Source of the DNA: Xanthomonas sp. DAR 80977
GTDB lineage: Bacteria > Pseudomonadota > Gammaproteobacteria > Xanthomonadales > Xanthomonadaceae
DNA: 64,000 nt
Direction of reading: 5' to 3'
Assembly (NCBI RefSeq): GCF_041240605.1
Contig: NZ_CP162487.1
Location: forward strand, 4,843,001-4,907,000
Shown here: piece after piece, positions 56,114-64,000 of the stretch
How the letters are laid out: every line of letters starts with the position of its first letter
How positions within the stretch are numbered: position 1 is the first letter of the stretch
Program-made: the position numbers and the translations under genes
Notes under the pieces: generated by a model
The model's input: only the letters and a program-made list of their open reading frames with translations
What the model was told of the DNA's origin: nothing
Databases searched by the model: none

Positions 56114-56614
56114 ATGCGCCGTCCCTGGTTGCGCCGCCTGTTCCCCTCGTGGCCGCTGAGCGTCACCGTCACCGTGTTCTGGCTGCTGATGAGCGACAGC
56201 TTCGGCCTGGGCCAATGGCTGCTGGGCGCGCTGCTGGGGGTGGCGGTCCCGCTGTTCGCCGCGCGCCTGGACCGCGAGTTCGCGCGCATCGGCTCGCTGC
56301 GTTCGGTGCCGAAGATGCTGTGCGTGGTCGCCTGGGACATCGTGCGCTCCAACGTGGTGGTGGCGCTGCAGGTGCTGGGTCCGGAATCGCGTATCCGCCC
56401 CGGCTTCATCTGGGTGCCGCTGGACATCGCCAACATCCACGGCATCGCCGCGCTGACCAGCATGATCACCCTGACCCCGGGCACGGTGTCGGCGGCGCTG
56501 TCGGACGACCGCAAGTACCTGCTGGTGCACGTGCTGCACCTGGACGACGCCGAGACCGTGATCCGGCAGATCAAGACGCGCTACGAAGCGCCCCTGATGG
56601 AGATCTTCCCATGA
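56114..56614 (+). CDS. mrpE: Mrp antiporter subunit E
   Basis: The 166-residue protein has two or three membrane helices and the MrpE features FWLLMSDSFGLGQWLLGALLG and PGFIWVPLDIAN, with SMITLTPGTVSAALSDD near residues 115-135. It begins one base after the mrpD stop. Confidence 0.96.
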   Translation: MRRPWLRRLFPSWPLSVTVTVFWLLMSDSFGLGQWLLGALLGVAVPLFAARLDREFARIGSLRSVPKMLCVVAWDIVRSNVVVALQVLGPESRIRPGFIWVPLDIANIHGIAALTSMITLTPGTVSAALSDDRKYLLVHVLHLDDAETVIRQIKTRYEAPLMEIFP

Positions 56615-56895
56615 CCAGCCACATGTTCATCGAGGGCACCATCGCCGTGTGCATGCACGTGGTGGCGCTGGCGATGCTGCTGGCGCTGTGGCGGCTGCTG
56701 CGCGGGCCGACGGTGCCCGACCGCATCCTGGCGCTGGACACGCTGTCGGTGACCGCGATCGCCGAGCTGATGCTGTTCGGCATGTACCTGGATTCGCCGG
56801 TGTACTTCGAGGCCGCACTGGTCATCGCCATGCTCGGCTTCGGCAGCACCGTGGTGCTGAGCAAGTACGTGCTGCGCCGGGACATCGTCGAATGA
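56611..56895 (+). CDS. mrpF: Mrp antiporter subunit F
   Basis: The 94-residue subunit has three membrane helices and the MrpF signature LRGPTVPDRILALDTLSV. Its ATG overlaps the mrpE stop by four bases. Confidence 0.96.
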   Translation: MTSHMFIEGTIAVCMHVVALAMLLALWRLLRGPTVPDRILALDTLSVTAIAELMLFGMYLDSPVYFEAALVIAMLGFGSTVVLSKYVLRRDIVE

Positions 56896-57266
56896 TCGGG
56901 CTGCTGCAGGTGGGGCTGTCGCTGCTGCTGATCGTCGGCTGCTTCTTCATCCTGCTCGGCGCGCTGGGGCTGGTGAAGCTGTCGGACTTCTTCAAGCGCC
57001 TGCACGCGCCGACCAAGGCCAGCACCCTGGGCGTGGGCTGCGTGCTGCTGGCCTCGGTCGGCTACCACCTGTTCCTGGGCCAGGACCCGCAGCCGCGCGA
57101 ACTGCTGATCACCGCGTTCCTGTTCATCACCGCGCCGATCAGCGCGCACATGATGGCCAAGGCCGCGCTGTCGCTGATGATGGAACAGCGCCCGCAGGTG
57201 CCTGGCAGCAGCGATCATGCCGACAAGGAAGGGTTGCCGCCGCCTGAGCAGCAGGATGAGCGCTAG
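56892..57266 (+). CDS. mrpG: Mrp antiporter subunit G
   Basis: The 124-residue subunit has three membrane helices with LGALGLVKLSDFFKRLHAPTKA and LITAFLFITAPISAHMMAKAAL, the MrpG core, plus a polar tail. It closes the operon and overlaps mrpF by four bases. A REP-type palindrome follows. Confidence 0.96.
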   Translation: MIGLLQVGLSLLLIVGCFFILLGALGLVKLSDFFKRLHAPTKASTLGVGCVLLASVGYHLFLGQDPQPRELLITAFLFITAPISAHMMAKAALSLMMEQRPQVPGSSDHADKEGLPPPEQQDER

Positions 57267-57301
57267 AAGATCCGATTCGGATGAGCCGCATTGGCGCAGT
57301 C

Positions 57302-57372
57302 CTGTAGGAGCGGCTTCAGCCGCGACCGGGCCTTACCGGTAACGCCCGGTCGCGGCTGAAGCCGCTCCTGGA
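57302..57372. repeat. REP/REPIN-type palindrome
   Basis: Inverted copies of CTGTAGGAGCGGCTTCAGCC plus GCGACCGGGC on either side of a short loop, after the mrpG stop and near the convergent end of the CaCA gene. The right arm has CCTGGAGG in place of CCTACAGG. Confidence 0.92.
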
Positions 57373-57409
57373 GGTGGCATCGTCTGGATGAGGGAGCTTC
57401 AGCCGCGCC

Positions 57410-58360
57410 TCACCCCACCAACACCACTTCCAACCCGACCCAGGCCAGAAACGCGACCAGCAGCACCGCGCCTTCGCCGCGGCTGATGCGCATGTCGCCG
57501 CGCAGCATCGGATACAGCACCACGCTCAGCGCGACCGCCGCCGGCAGCTCCAGGCGCACGAACGAGGCCGGCAACGGCAACGGACGCAGCGCGGCCATGC
57601 CGCCGATCACCACCAGCAGGTTGAACAGGCTGGAGCCGAGCACATGCCCGACCACCATGTCGCCCTGCCCGCGGCGCGCCGCGGCGATCGCGGCGGCGGC
57701 TTCCGGCAGCGCGGTGCCGATCGCGACCGGCAGCAGGCCGACCAGCAGCGGCGACAGGCCCCAGGCGGCGCCGAGCCGCGGCGCGGCATCGACCACCAGC
57801 TTGGCGCCGAAGTACAGCAGCACGACCGCGATCAGCAGGCGCAGCAGGTTCAGGCCGAGCGCGGTGCGGGTCACCGCATAGCCGGACAGGCCGAGCTGGC
57901 GCGCGGCGTCTTCGGTACGCGCACGGCGCAGCAGGAACACCACCACGCCGACGAAGCCCAGCAACAGCAGCGCGCCTTCCAGCCGCGAGATCGCCCCGTC
58001 CAGGCCGAAGCCGATCAGCGCCAGCGTCGCCACCGCCAGCACCACCAGCAACGGCGCCAGCATCCGCGTACGCACCAGCAGCGGTGCCGCCAGCGCGGCC
58101 AGCGCCAGGGTCAGGCCCAGGTTGGCGATGTTGCTGCCGACCGCGTTGCCCAGCGCCAGGTCCTGCGCGCCGACCACGTAGGCGCGCGCATTGACCGCCA
58201 GCTCCGGCAGCGAGGTGCCGAACGCCACCAGCAGCAGGCCGGCGACGAACGGCGAGGCGCCGCAACGCTGCGCCAGGCCCGACGCCGCCTTGACGATCGA
58301 GTCCCCGCCCAAGGCCAGCAACAGCAATCCCACCAGCACCAAGCCGATCGCGCTCGCCAT
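57410..58360 (-). CDS. CaCA-family Ca2+/Na+ (or cation/H+) antiporter
   Basis: The 316-residue protein has ten membrane helices in two inverted halves. The alpha repeats are seen as AFGTSLPELAVNARAYVVGA with GNAVGSNIANLGL, and AIGTALPEAAAAIAAARRG with GHVLGSSLFNLLV. I chose ATG 58360, which follows GAGGGG by eight bases; ATG 58378 is six codons upstream. It lies convergent with the Mrp operon, so two ion antiporters are back to back here. Confidence 0.9.
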   Translation of the reverse strand: MASAIGLVLVGLLLLALGGDSIVKAASGLAQRCGASPFVAGLLLVAFGTSLPELAVNARAYVVGAQDLALGNAVGSNIANLGLTLALAALAAPLLVRTRMLAPLLVVLAVATLALIGFGLDGAISRLEGALLLLGFVGVVVFLLRRARTEDAARQLGLSGYAVTRTALGLNLLRLLIAVVLLYFGAKLVVDAAPRLGAAWGLSPLLVGLLPVAIGTALPEAAAAIAAARRGQGDMVVGHVLGSSLFNLLVVIGGMAALRPLPLPASFVRLELPAAVALSVVLYPMLRGDMRISRGEGAVLLVAFLAWVGLEVVLVG

Positions 58361-58625
58361 CGCCCATCCCCTCGCCATTACGATGCGCGATTCTATGCGC
58401 AGCGCGGATGATGCGGCCGTCATTGTGGCGACCGGGCGGGGGGCGGCTGGCTGGCCAGGCGGATTTCTTCGGGGGAACCGGGTACCCGCGGCGTGGATCG
58501 CAACCGCCGCCGCTACACCCCTAAAGCCCGCGGACCGGCGAGCCGGTCAAGATCGCGGTCGAATTCCTGAAGGAAACAAAAAAGAGCGACAAGGCCCTTT
58601 CATCAACCAACTCACCCCGCTTATC

Positions 58626-59195
58626 TCACACTCGAATACCCTTGGAGCAGTCCACAAACCGCAAGCCTTCAAGCCCGGAAGCCTCGCATTGCTGTTTCAG
58701 CTGCTGGGAAACGAAAATGCGCTGCGAGCTTTCCCTGGCCCGGACGAGGTGGTGACCAGCCAAGGCCGCAGGCGGCAGGCTCTGAAGCGTTGTGAATCGC
58801 AGAGGTCCATCAGGCATGAAGCCGAACATGGGGGCATGCCGGGAGTGTTCGAGGTCGATGCAAGGCACCGTCTGGATCACATTAAAGACGTGGAAGCCCT
58901 GCAACCGTTCCTCTTTGAGGTAGACGTCGGCGGGAAATAATTGAACGTCGTCAGGATATTGGCGCAACACCTCAGCCATTGCCTGGCTGACGAATTCGAG
59001 CGTGTCGCTTTGAAGGAGATCGAACGCCAGCAAGCGCGACTTGCTTACTTTCTTGTTGTTTCTGAAGGTCGGGGTGGCAGCAATCGACGATTGCGTTTCA
59101 CCACTGATGAACAGCAGGTGGTCGGGCGAGAGCGTCTGGTCGTATTTGAACCAGAAAATTTCCGAGTAGCTCTCACTGATGTCCAATAGGTACAT
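58626..59195 (-). CDS. Orphan Imm11-type (DUF1629-like) immunity protein
   Basis: The 189-residue protein resembles Imm11 proteins: MYLLDISESYSEIFWFKYD at the N-terminus, and RARESSQRIFVSQQLKQQCE followed by GLEGLRFVDCS near the C-terminus, the recurring family end. Its GC content is clearly below that of its neighbours, consistent with transfer. No polymorphic toxin gene is beside it, so it may protect against toxins of other strains. The start ATG is at 59195. The family call is from motif memory. Confidence 0.72.
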   Translation of the reverse strand: MYLLDISESYSEIFWFKYDQTLSPDHLLFISGETQSSIAATPTFRNNKKVSKSRLLAFDLLQSDTLEFVSQAMAEVLRQYPDDVQLFPADVYLKEERLQGFHVFNVIQTVPCIDLEHSRHAPMFGFMPDGPLRFTTLQSLPPAALAGHHLVRARESSQRIFVSQQLKQQCEASGLEGLRFVDCSKGIRV

Positions 59196-59266
59196 GGCAT
59201 TCCCTGCAGCGACCTGCACGCGTTGATCTCTATCCAGGCGCGCTGACAACCGGCTTGACTCCTGCG

Positions 59267-59932
59267 CTAGCCGCAGCCTTCCACGTAGTCCACCTGCGGC
59301 GGCAAGCCCACGCGCCAGGCGCTGGCCTTGCCCGCGGCGTCGATCTCGAACGCCAGCACGCCGGACTGGGCGGTGGCGCCGGCGATGCGCAGGACCTTGC
59401 CGCCTTCGATGTACTTGTGCGGCTGCTCTTCCACGCGCCCGGCGTACAGCGCGCGCAGCTGCGCCAGGTCCATGCCGACCTTGCCGCCGCCCGGCGCGGT
59501 TTCCTTGGCGGTGCGCACGTCGTAGCGGACCAGCTTGTCGGCTTCGAACATCAGGCCGAAGTCGTTGCCGCCCTTGGCCCAGCGGGGCCGCAGGACATAG
59601 CAGCCGCCCGCCTCGCCGGGCTGGCCATCGAGTTCGCCGCCCCAGGCCGCGCGCGCCTGCGCCGCGCTCATGCCCAGGCGCAGGTCGCCATAGCCGTCGT
59701 CGCGGGCCAGTTGCCGCTCCGCCGGCGCCATCTCCGGCGGCATCGCCGCAGCCGGGGCCTGCGCCGGGGGCACGTCGGTATCGGGCTGGTCCAGCGCCGG
59801 CGGCGGCAAGGCGCCGTCGTCCGCAGGGGCGGACGCGGGCGCGGGTGCCGATGGCGGCGACGGTGGCGGCGATCTGTCGCAGGCGCTCAACGCGAGCAGC
59901 AGCAATGCAGCGGCGGGCAGGGTCGGCTTCAT
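59267..59932 (-). CDS. Putative lipoprotein, unknown function
   Basis: The 221-residue protein has a signal peptide with a lipobox (LALSACDRS, Cys near residue 18), a Pro/Ala-rich linker up to about 70 and a C-terminal domain beginning DDGYGDLRLGMSAAQARAAW, then GGCYVLRPRW and VDYVEGCG. The LRLGMSAAQ stretch resembles domains that fold like SmpA or BamE-type lipoproteins, but the resemblance is weak. Start ATG 59932. Confidence 0.8.
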   Translation of the reverse strand: MKPTLPAAALLLLALSACDRSPPPSPPSAPAPASAPADDGALPPPALDQPDTDVPPAQAPAAAMPPEMAPAERQLARDDGYGDLRLGMSAAQARAAWGGELDGQPGEAGGCYVLRPRWAKGGNDFGLMFEADKLVRYDVRTAKETAPGGGKVGMDLAQLRALYAGRVEEQPHKYIEGGKVLRIAGATAQSGVLAFEIDAAGKASAWRVGLPPQVDYVEGCG

Positions 59933-60506
59933 CGCAGGTCCTCGCAAGAGCAGTGCATAGGCTAGCGCGGGTGCCGTGCGCATGCACTGACCGGCGTCGC
60001 ATCCGCTGCCTCGATGATGGCGGAAGCGCGATGCGGGCACGCCTTCACTATTGCCGCGGTTCGCCAGCGCCGGCGCCGGACGGCCGTCGGAACCGACGCA
60101 AGCATCGCTCGCGCTGGACGATGCGGTGCGCTGCTTGCCCATGCGACGTGGCGCACGCCTGGCGCAGCAGCGCCGGTACAGCGTCGATGCCGGATAGGCA
60201 TATGCATCGTCTGGCTGTAGTTGTAGCTGTAGCTGTGGTGGTGGCGATGGCGTTGTTTGTGGCTGTGGTTGTGGCTGTGTATGTGGCGGCAGTGAAGCCG
60301 ATCAGAGCAGGCGCCGGCATCCGCAACGTGTCGCGCATGCGACGCAGCCCCACGCGCCCACCCAAGTGCAGACATTCGTACCGGCACAGCGCTGCGACGA
60401 CGTTTCGCGCCACCGGCATGCACCACCGCGCAGCGACAGCGCGCAGCGCCTGTCATCAACGTTTCACCGCCGACGGCGAAGCTTCGCACCTTCCGGTACC
60501 GCTGCC
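59933..60506. other. 574-base gap with a TG-rich simple repeat, no gene
   Basis: No frame looks coding. The stretch 60214-60288 is a run of GT-rich hexamer-like repeats (GCTGTA, GTTGTG, GCTGTG and similar), which on the other strand reads as His/Ser/Asn repeats. The rest shows nothing recognisable. Confidence 0.6.
60214..60288. repeat. GT-rich microsatellite-like repeat
   Basis: About 75 bases of imperfect three- and six-base units of type GCTGTG/GTTGTG/GTAGCT. It lies alone between two divergent genes and is unlike the GC-rich flanks. Confidence 0.8.
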
Positions 60507-61010
60507 ATGCATCCGCGCAAGACCGCCCTCGCCCTCGCGGCACTGCAATCCCATGCCGCGCCGCTGGACATGCGCCAGCGGCGCGTATTGATCCTGGCCG
60601 ACGGCCGGCGCAGCGTCGACGAACTGGCCGCGCTGGGCGGCAGCAATGCCGCGGCGATCGTGCAGGCGCTGCTGCAGCAGGGCTACCTGGACGATGGCCG
60701 GGCAGCCGCCGCGCCGCCGCAGGTCGCGGCGCCGGCCGCGCCCGCCACGGCGCCAGCGGATCCGCGCCGCGCGCTGCTCAACGCGCGCATGTACCTGCTC
60801 GATCTGCTGCAACTGCAGCGCCACCCGGCCTCGCGCCCGCTGCAGCAGCAGTTGCGCGACGCGCGCGAGGACGCCGCCACCCTGCAGGCGATCGCCGACG
60901 CACTGCGCGCGATGCCGGAGATGACCTCCGAGCGCTATGCGCAGCGCATCCGCGAGCGCCTGCTGGAAGTGCTGCCCGCGCCGCTGCACGCGTCGCTGGA
61001 AGCCGCCTGA
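60507..61010 (+). CDS. Hypothetical protein with winged-helix-like N-terminus
   Basis: The 167-residue protein begins with a helical segment RRVLILADGRRSVDELAALG followed by AAIVQALLQQGYLDD, which reads like a small winged helix as found in PadR- or DUF4388-type modules. An Ala/Pro linker (about 68-90) joins a helical C-terminal half with DLLQLQRHPASRPLQQQL. No catalytic motif is seen. It converges with hmgA. Confidence 0.72.
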   Translation: MHPRKTALALAALQSHAAPLDMRQRRVLILADGRRSVDELAALGGSNAAAIVQALLQQGYLDDGRAAAAPPQVAAPAAPATAPADPRRALLNARMYLLDLLQLQRHPASRPLQQQLRDAREDAATLQAIADALRAMPEMTSERYAQRIRERLLEVLPAPLHASLEAA

Positions 61011-61071
61011 GCGCGCCGCCGCAGGTGCCGGCCCACGGACGACGCGGGCTGGATGGCCAGCGCCGCAGCGC

Positions 61072-62373
61072 TCAGGGCGCGCGGAAGTGGCGGCGCAGGC
61101 CCTGCCAGCACTGCTGGTAGTCGCGCTGGCGATGGTCGGCGGCCAGCGCCTGCGCGGTCGGACGCAGCACCGCGCGGGTCTCGAACATGAAGGCCATGGT
61201 GTCGGCGATGACGTCCGGCCGCGACAGGTCCGCCTGCGAGGCCTTGTCGAAGGTGGCCGCGTCCGGGCCGTGCCCGCTCATGCAGTTGTGCAGCGAGGCG
61301 CCGCCCGGCGCGAAGCCTTCGGCCTTGGCGTCGTAGACGCCGTGCACCAGGCCCATGAACTCGCTGGCCACGTTGCGGTGGAACCACGGCGGCCGGAACG
61401 TGTGCTGCGCCACCAACCAGCGTGGCGGGAAGATCGCGACGTCCAGGTTGGCGGTACCGGGCGTGTCGCTGGGCGCAGTGAGCACGGTGAAGATGCTCGG
61501 ATCGGGATGGTCGAAGCTGATCGAGCCGATCGTGTTGAAGCGGCGCAGGTCGTACTTGTACGGCGCGTAGTTGCCGTGCCAGGCGACCACGTCCAGCGGC
61601 GAATGCGCGATCGGCGCACGCCACAGGTGGCCCTGGAACTTGGCGATCAGTTCGAAGTCGCCCTCGTCCTCCTCGTAGGCGGCCACCGGGGCGAGGAAAT
61701 CGCGCGGATTGGCCAGGCCGTTGGCGCCGATCGGGCCCAGGTCGGGCAGCCGCAGCAGCGCGCCGAAGTTCTCGCATACGTAGCCGCGCGCTTCCGCATC
61801 GAGCAACACGACACGGAAGCGCACGCCGCGCGGGATCACCGCGATCTCCTGCGGCTCCAGCTCGAGCGTGCCCAGTTCGGTGCACAGCTGCAGCCGGCCC
61901 AGCTGCGGCACGATCAGCAGTTCGGCATCGGCGTTGTAGAAGAAGCGCCCCCGCATCGAGGCGTTGGCCGCGTACAGATGCACCGCCACGCCGTGCTGCG
62001 CGGCGGCCGAGCCGTTGCCGGCCATCGTGTACAGGCCATCGACGAAATCCACCGGCGCCTGCGGCAGCGGCAGCGGACTCCAGCGCAGTTGGTCCGGCGA
62101 CACCGGCCCGGCATCGAAGTCGTTGTGGAAGCCGCCGGCCTGCGTGTACGCGGCGAACGTGCCATGCACCGCCGCCGGACGGATCCGGTAGAGCCAGCTG
62201 CGCCGGTTGACGCCGCGCGGTGCGGTGAACGCGGTGCCCGACAGCTGCTCGGCGTACAGGCCATGGGCCACGCGCTGCGGCGAGTTCTGCCCCTGCGGCA
62301 GCGCGCCGGGCACGGCCTCGGTGGCGAATTCGTTGCCGAAGCCGGATTGGTAACCCTGATGCTGGCTGTTCAT
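61072..62373 (-). CDS. hmgA: Homogentisate 1,2-dioxygenase
   Basis: The 433-residue non-haem iron enzyme opens the homogentisate ring in tyrosine breakdown. GYQSGFGNEFATEAVPGALP, RPPWFHRNVASEFMGLVHG with iron ligands, and GASLHNCMSGHGPD are family hallmarks. The start ATG overlaps the stop of a DUF559 gene by four bases. With hppD upstream it forms the upper part of the pathway; maleylacetoacetate isomerase and fumarylacetoacetase are not in the window. Confidence 0.98.
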   Translation of the reverse strand: MNSQHQGYQSGFGNEFATEAVPGALPQGQNSPQRVAHGLYAEQLSGTAFTAPRGVNRRSWLYRIRPAAVHGTFAAYTQAGGFHNDFDAGPVSPDQLRWSPLPLPQAPVDFVDGLYTMAGNGSAAAQHGVAVHLYAANASMRGRFFYNADAELLIVPQLGRLQLCTELGTLELEPQEIAVIPRGVRFRVVLLDAEARGYVCENFGALLRLPDLGPIGANGLANPRDFLAPVAAYEEDEGDFELIAKFQGHLWRAPIAHSPLDVVAWHGNYAPYKYDLRRFNTIGSISFDHPDPSIFTVLTAPSDTPGTANLDVAIFPPRWLVAQHTFRPPWFHRNVASEFMGLVHGVYDAKAEGFAPGGASLHNCMSGHGPDAATFDKASQADLSRPDVIADTMAFMFETRAVLRPTAQALAADHRQRDYQQCWQGLRRHFRAP

Positions 62374-62783
62374 GGCGTGGACTCTGGCTCTGAAAGCCCC
62401 TCTCCCATCGGGAGAGGGGTGGGGGTGAGGGTACGGCCGCCGGCAAAATCCAGAATCGATTCCAGGACAGCGTCCGGCTGCAGCATTGCATCGTTGTTCC
62501 AAAAGCGCAGTACGTGCATTCCTTGCGACTGCAGGTAGCGGGTCCGCTCGGCGTCGGCCGCTGTCGAATGTTGCGAGCCATCCAGCTCAACGGCCAGCTT
62601 CAATGCCTCGCAATAGAAATCGACGACGTAAGGTGGAACCGGGTGTTGCCTGCGAAACTTCAAACCGTAAAGCCGCTCACAGCGCAAATGCTGCCAAAGC
62701 TTTCGTTCCGCATCCGTCATATCGCGGCGCAACTTGCGCGCATTTACCAGGGTCATTGTGGGCAATGGCGGCTTGGGCTTCAT
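62370..62783 (-). CDS. DUF559 (Vsr-like) endonuclease between hppD and hmgA
   Basis: The 137-residue protein has the DUF559 core: LRRDMTDAERKLWQHLR, LYGLKFRRQHPVPPYVVDFY, LAVELDGSQH and GMHVLRFWN, resembling the Vsr/PD-(D/E)xK nuclease fold. The last 23 residues are encoded inside an inverted repeat and are probably not part of the fold. ATG 62783 or 62756 may be the start. The gene is bounded by 44-base inverted repeats and splits the hppD-hmgA pair, suggesting insertion as a unit. Confidence 0.9.
   Translation of the reverse strand: MKPKPPLPTMTLVNARKLRRDMTDAERKLWQHLRCERLYGLKFRRQHPVPPYVVDFYCEALKLAVELDGSQHSTAADAERTRYLQSQGMHVLRFWNNDAMLQPDAVLESILDFAGGRTLTPTPLPMGEGLSEPESTP
62393..62436. repeat. 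Left inverted repeat of DUF559 unit
   Basis: About 44 bases containing CCCTCTCCCATCGGGAGAGG and GGGTGAGGGTACGG. It is the reverse complement of the right copy with few differences and overlaps the C-terminal codons of the DUF559 ORF. Confidence 0.9.
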
Positions 62784-62790
62784 GACGCCA

Positions 62791-62834
62791 CCGTACCCTC
62801 ACCCCAACCCCTCTCCCGTCGGGAGAGGGGCTTT
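62791..62834. repeat. Right inverted repeat of DUF559 unit
   Basis: The stretch starts CCGTACCCTCACCCCAACCC and continues CTCTCCCGTCGGGAGAGGGGC to TTTT. It lies just upstream of the DUF559 start. Each copy also holds an internal palindrome (CCCCTCTCCC/GGGAGAGGGG) that may act as a transcript end after hppD. Confidence 0.9.
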
Positions 62835-62864
62835 TGCCGTGTCGGCGCATGCTGGTTCCGGCCG

Positions 62865-63977
62865 TCAGAGCACGCCGCGCTTCATCTGGTCGCGCTCGAT
62901 GCTCTCGAACAGCGCCTGGAAGTTGCCTTCGCCGAAACCCTCGTTGCCCTTGCGCTGGATGATCTCGAAGAAGATCGGGCCGATGCAGTTCTGGGTGAAG
63001 ATCTGCAGCAGCTTGCGCTGCTTGGTCTCCGGATCGGCGTCGATCAGGATCTTGTTCCTGGCCAGCCGCGCCACGTCTTCGCCGTGGTCGGGGATGCGCT
63101 GGTCGATCACCTCGAAGTAGGCCTCCGGGGTGTCCAGGAAGTCCACGCCGGCCGCACGCATCCGCTCCACCGTCTCGTAGATGTCGTCGGTGAAGCAGGC
63201 GATGTGCTGGATGCCCTCGCCGTGGTAGGCGTCGAGGTATTCGTTGATCTGGCTCTTCGGGTCGGAGGACTCGTTGAGCGGGATGCGCACCACTCCGTCC
63301 GGCGCGGTCATCGCCTTGGAGGTGAGCCCGGTCTTGGCGCCCTTGATGTCGAAGTAGCGGATCTCGCGGAAGTTGAACAGGCGCTCGTAGTAGTCCGACC
63401 AGCGCTGCATGTTGCCGAAGTACAGGTTGTGGGTCAGGTGGTCGATGAAGGTCAGGCCGAAGCCGGCCGGATGCTGGTCGGCGCCGGGCACCGGTTCGAA
63501 ATCGGCGTACACCGACCCCTTCTCGCCATAGCGGTCGACCAGGTACAGCATGCAGTCGCCGATGCCCTTGACCACCGGCGCCGGCACCGCGCGGGTGTCG
63601 GCCTTGTCGCCGATGGCCTCGCCGCCGTTCTCCAGCACCTTTGCGAACACGGCGTCGGCCGGATGCCGGAAGCGGATCGCGAAACCGCAGGCGCAGGGGC
63701 CGTGCGCGGCGGCGAAATCGGCGGCGAAGGAGTCCGGGTCCTCATTGAGCAGGAAGTTGACCCCACCCTGCCGGTACACGGTGATCGCGCGGCTGCGGTG
63801 GCGCAGCACCGCGCTGAAGCCCATGCTGCGGAAGTAGGCGTGCAGGCGTTCGCCCTGCCCGGCCGGCGCGGCGAATTCGACGAATTCGAAGCCGTCGATG
63901 CCCATCGGGTTCTCGAAGGTGGTGACCTGCATGCCCAGGTTGGCCGGCTGGGACGGATACTGCGGTTGTGCACTCAT
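62865..63977 (-). CDS. hppD: 4-hydroxyphenylpyruvate dioxygenase
   Basis: The 370-residue enzyme turns 4-hydroxyphenylpyruvate into homogentisate. The iron ligands lie in LTFIDHLTHNLYFG, GIQHIACFTDD and IFFEIIQRKG (two His and one Glu). Two vicinal-oxygen-chelate domains are complete. The start ATG at 63977 follows CCAGGAGACGCG. It is the most upstream visible gene of the tyrosine pathway on this strand. Confidence 0.98.
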   Translation of the reverse strand: MSAQPQYPSQPANLGMQVTTFENPMGIDGFEFVEFAAPAGQGERLHAYFRSMGFSAVLRHRSRAITVYRQGGVNFLLNEDPDSFAADFAAAHGPCACGFAIRFRHPADAVFAKVLENGGEAIGDKADTRAVPAPVVKGIGDCMLYLVDRYGEKGSVYADFEPVPGADQHPAGFGLTFIDHLTHNLYFGNMQRWSDYYERLFNFREIRYFDIKGAKTGLTSKAMTAPDGVVRIPLNESSDPKSQINEYLDAYHGEGIQHIACFTDDIYETVERMRAAGVDFLDTPEAYFEVIDQRIPDHGEDVARLARNKILIDADPETKQRKLLQIFTQNCIGPIFFEIIQRKGNEGFGEGNFQALFESIERDQMKRGVL

Positions 63978-64000
63978 GGCGCGTCTCCTGGAGGATGCGG

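Noticed and set aside
58500..58625. Toxin gene remnant next to the Imm11-like gene
   Set aside because: The 265-base gap has a T-rich stretch and a short palindrome but no frame recalling a polymorphic toxin C-terminus.
59962..60543. His-rich minus-strand ORF with HSHNHSHKQRHRHHH
   Set aside because: It comes from reading the GT-rich repeat; there is no ribosome binding site and the flanks are not protein-like. It is unlikely to be a metal-binding protein.

Overview
The window is a 64 kb piece of a high-GC (visibly near 70 percent) gammaproteobacterial chromosome, almost certainly Xanthomonas or a very close relative in the Xanthomonadaceae. The evidence is a near-identical Clp (CAP-like) regulator, the trpE...trpG...trpD-trpC gene order with family-typical protein lengths, REP-type palindromes built on GTAGGAGCGGCTTCAGCC, and many proteins whose closest remembered relatives are from Xanthomonas. 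The species cannot be fixed from the sequence. Most genes are chromosomal housekeeping genes. No prophage, IS transposase, CRISPR array or rRNA operon is visible.

Layout. (1) 1-5.0 kb, minus strand: a tightly overlapping membrane-lipid operon resembling E. coli ynbA-ynbC-ynbD (CDP-alcohol phosphotransferase, hydrolase-methyltransferase fusion, PAP2-dual-specificity phosphatase fusion) with two further membrane proteins. (2) 5.1-8.9 kb: purH, a lipoprotein gene and purD. (3) 9-16.3 kb: a UDG-like protein, a YccS-type membrane protein, an MFS pump with divergent LysR regulator, and an MFS-acyltransferase fusion. (4) 16.4-18.8 kb: a small array of CD225/dispanin and DUF2752 membrane proteins. 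(5) 18.8-23.2 kb: ampE, nudC, erpA, a bactofilin, a coiled-coil membrane protein and a DUF4126 protein. (6) 23.2-27.6 kb: a degenerate REC-GGDEF-EAL protein followed by a hybrid histidine kinase. (7) 27.8-31.8 kb: bfr, bfd, rppH, tRNA-Met, tRNA-Gln, rpsI, rplM, coq7. (8) 32-35.6 kb: a small membrane protein, sugE (gdx) behind a probable guanidine-II riboswitch, speD, clp and a TSUP transporter. (9) 35.6-42.7 kb: the tryptophan genes interleaved with a threonine-aldolase-like enzyme, a SIMPL protein, a small secreted protein and a HAD phosphatase, all one direction. (10) 43-46.9 kb: a lipid kinase, a candidate Rsm-type small RNA, a GNAT enzyme, rpe, a J-domain protein and purC. (11) 47.1-51.2 kb: an ECF sigma factor/small membrane protein/ferredoxin/MFS operon, an Mpo1-like protein and an NAD-binding protein. 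(12) 51.4-58.4 kb: a complete Mrp (Pha/Mnh) Na+/H+ antiporter operon with fused MrpA-MrpB, and a CaCA antiporter. (13) 58.6-61.0 kb: a low-GC orphan Imm11-type immunity gene and two poorly known genes. (14) 61.1-64.0 kb: hmgA and hppD for tyrosine/homogentisate breakdown, separated by a DUF559 gene flanked by long inverted repeats.

How parts fit together. Three unlinked purine genes (purH, purD, purC) and the full TrpE/G/D/C branch are present. The tRNA pair, ribosomal protein pair, bfr/bfd and erpA are core functions. The most unusual signals are the three ACGG-loop hairpins upstream of sugE, the GGA-rich terminator-ended transcript candidate at 44.24-44.34 kb, the inverted-repeat DUF559 unit, the CD225/DUF2752 array, and the Asp-to-Asn changes in the CDP-alcohol phosphotransferase signature.
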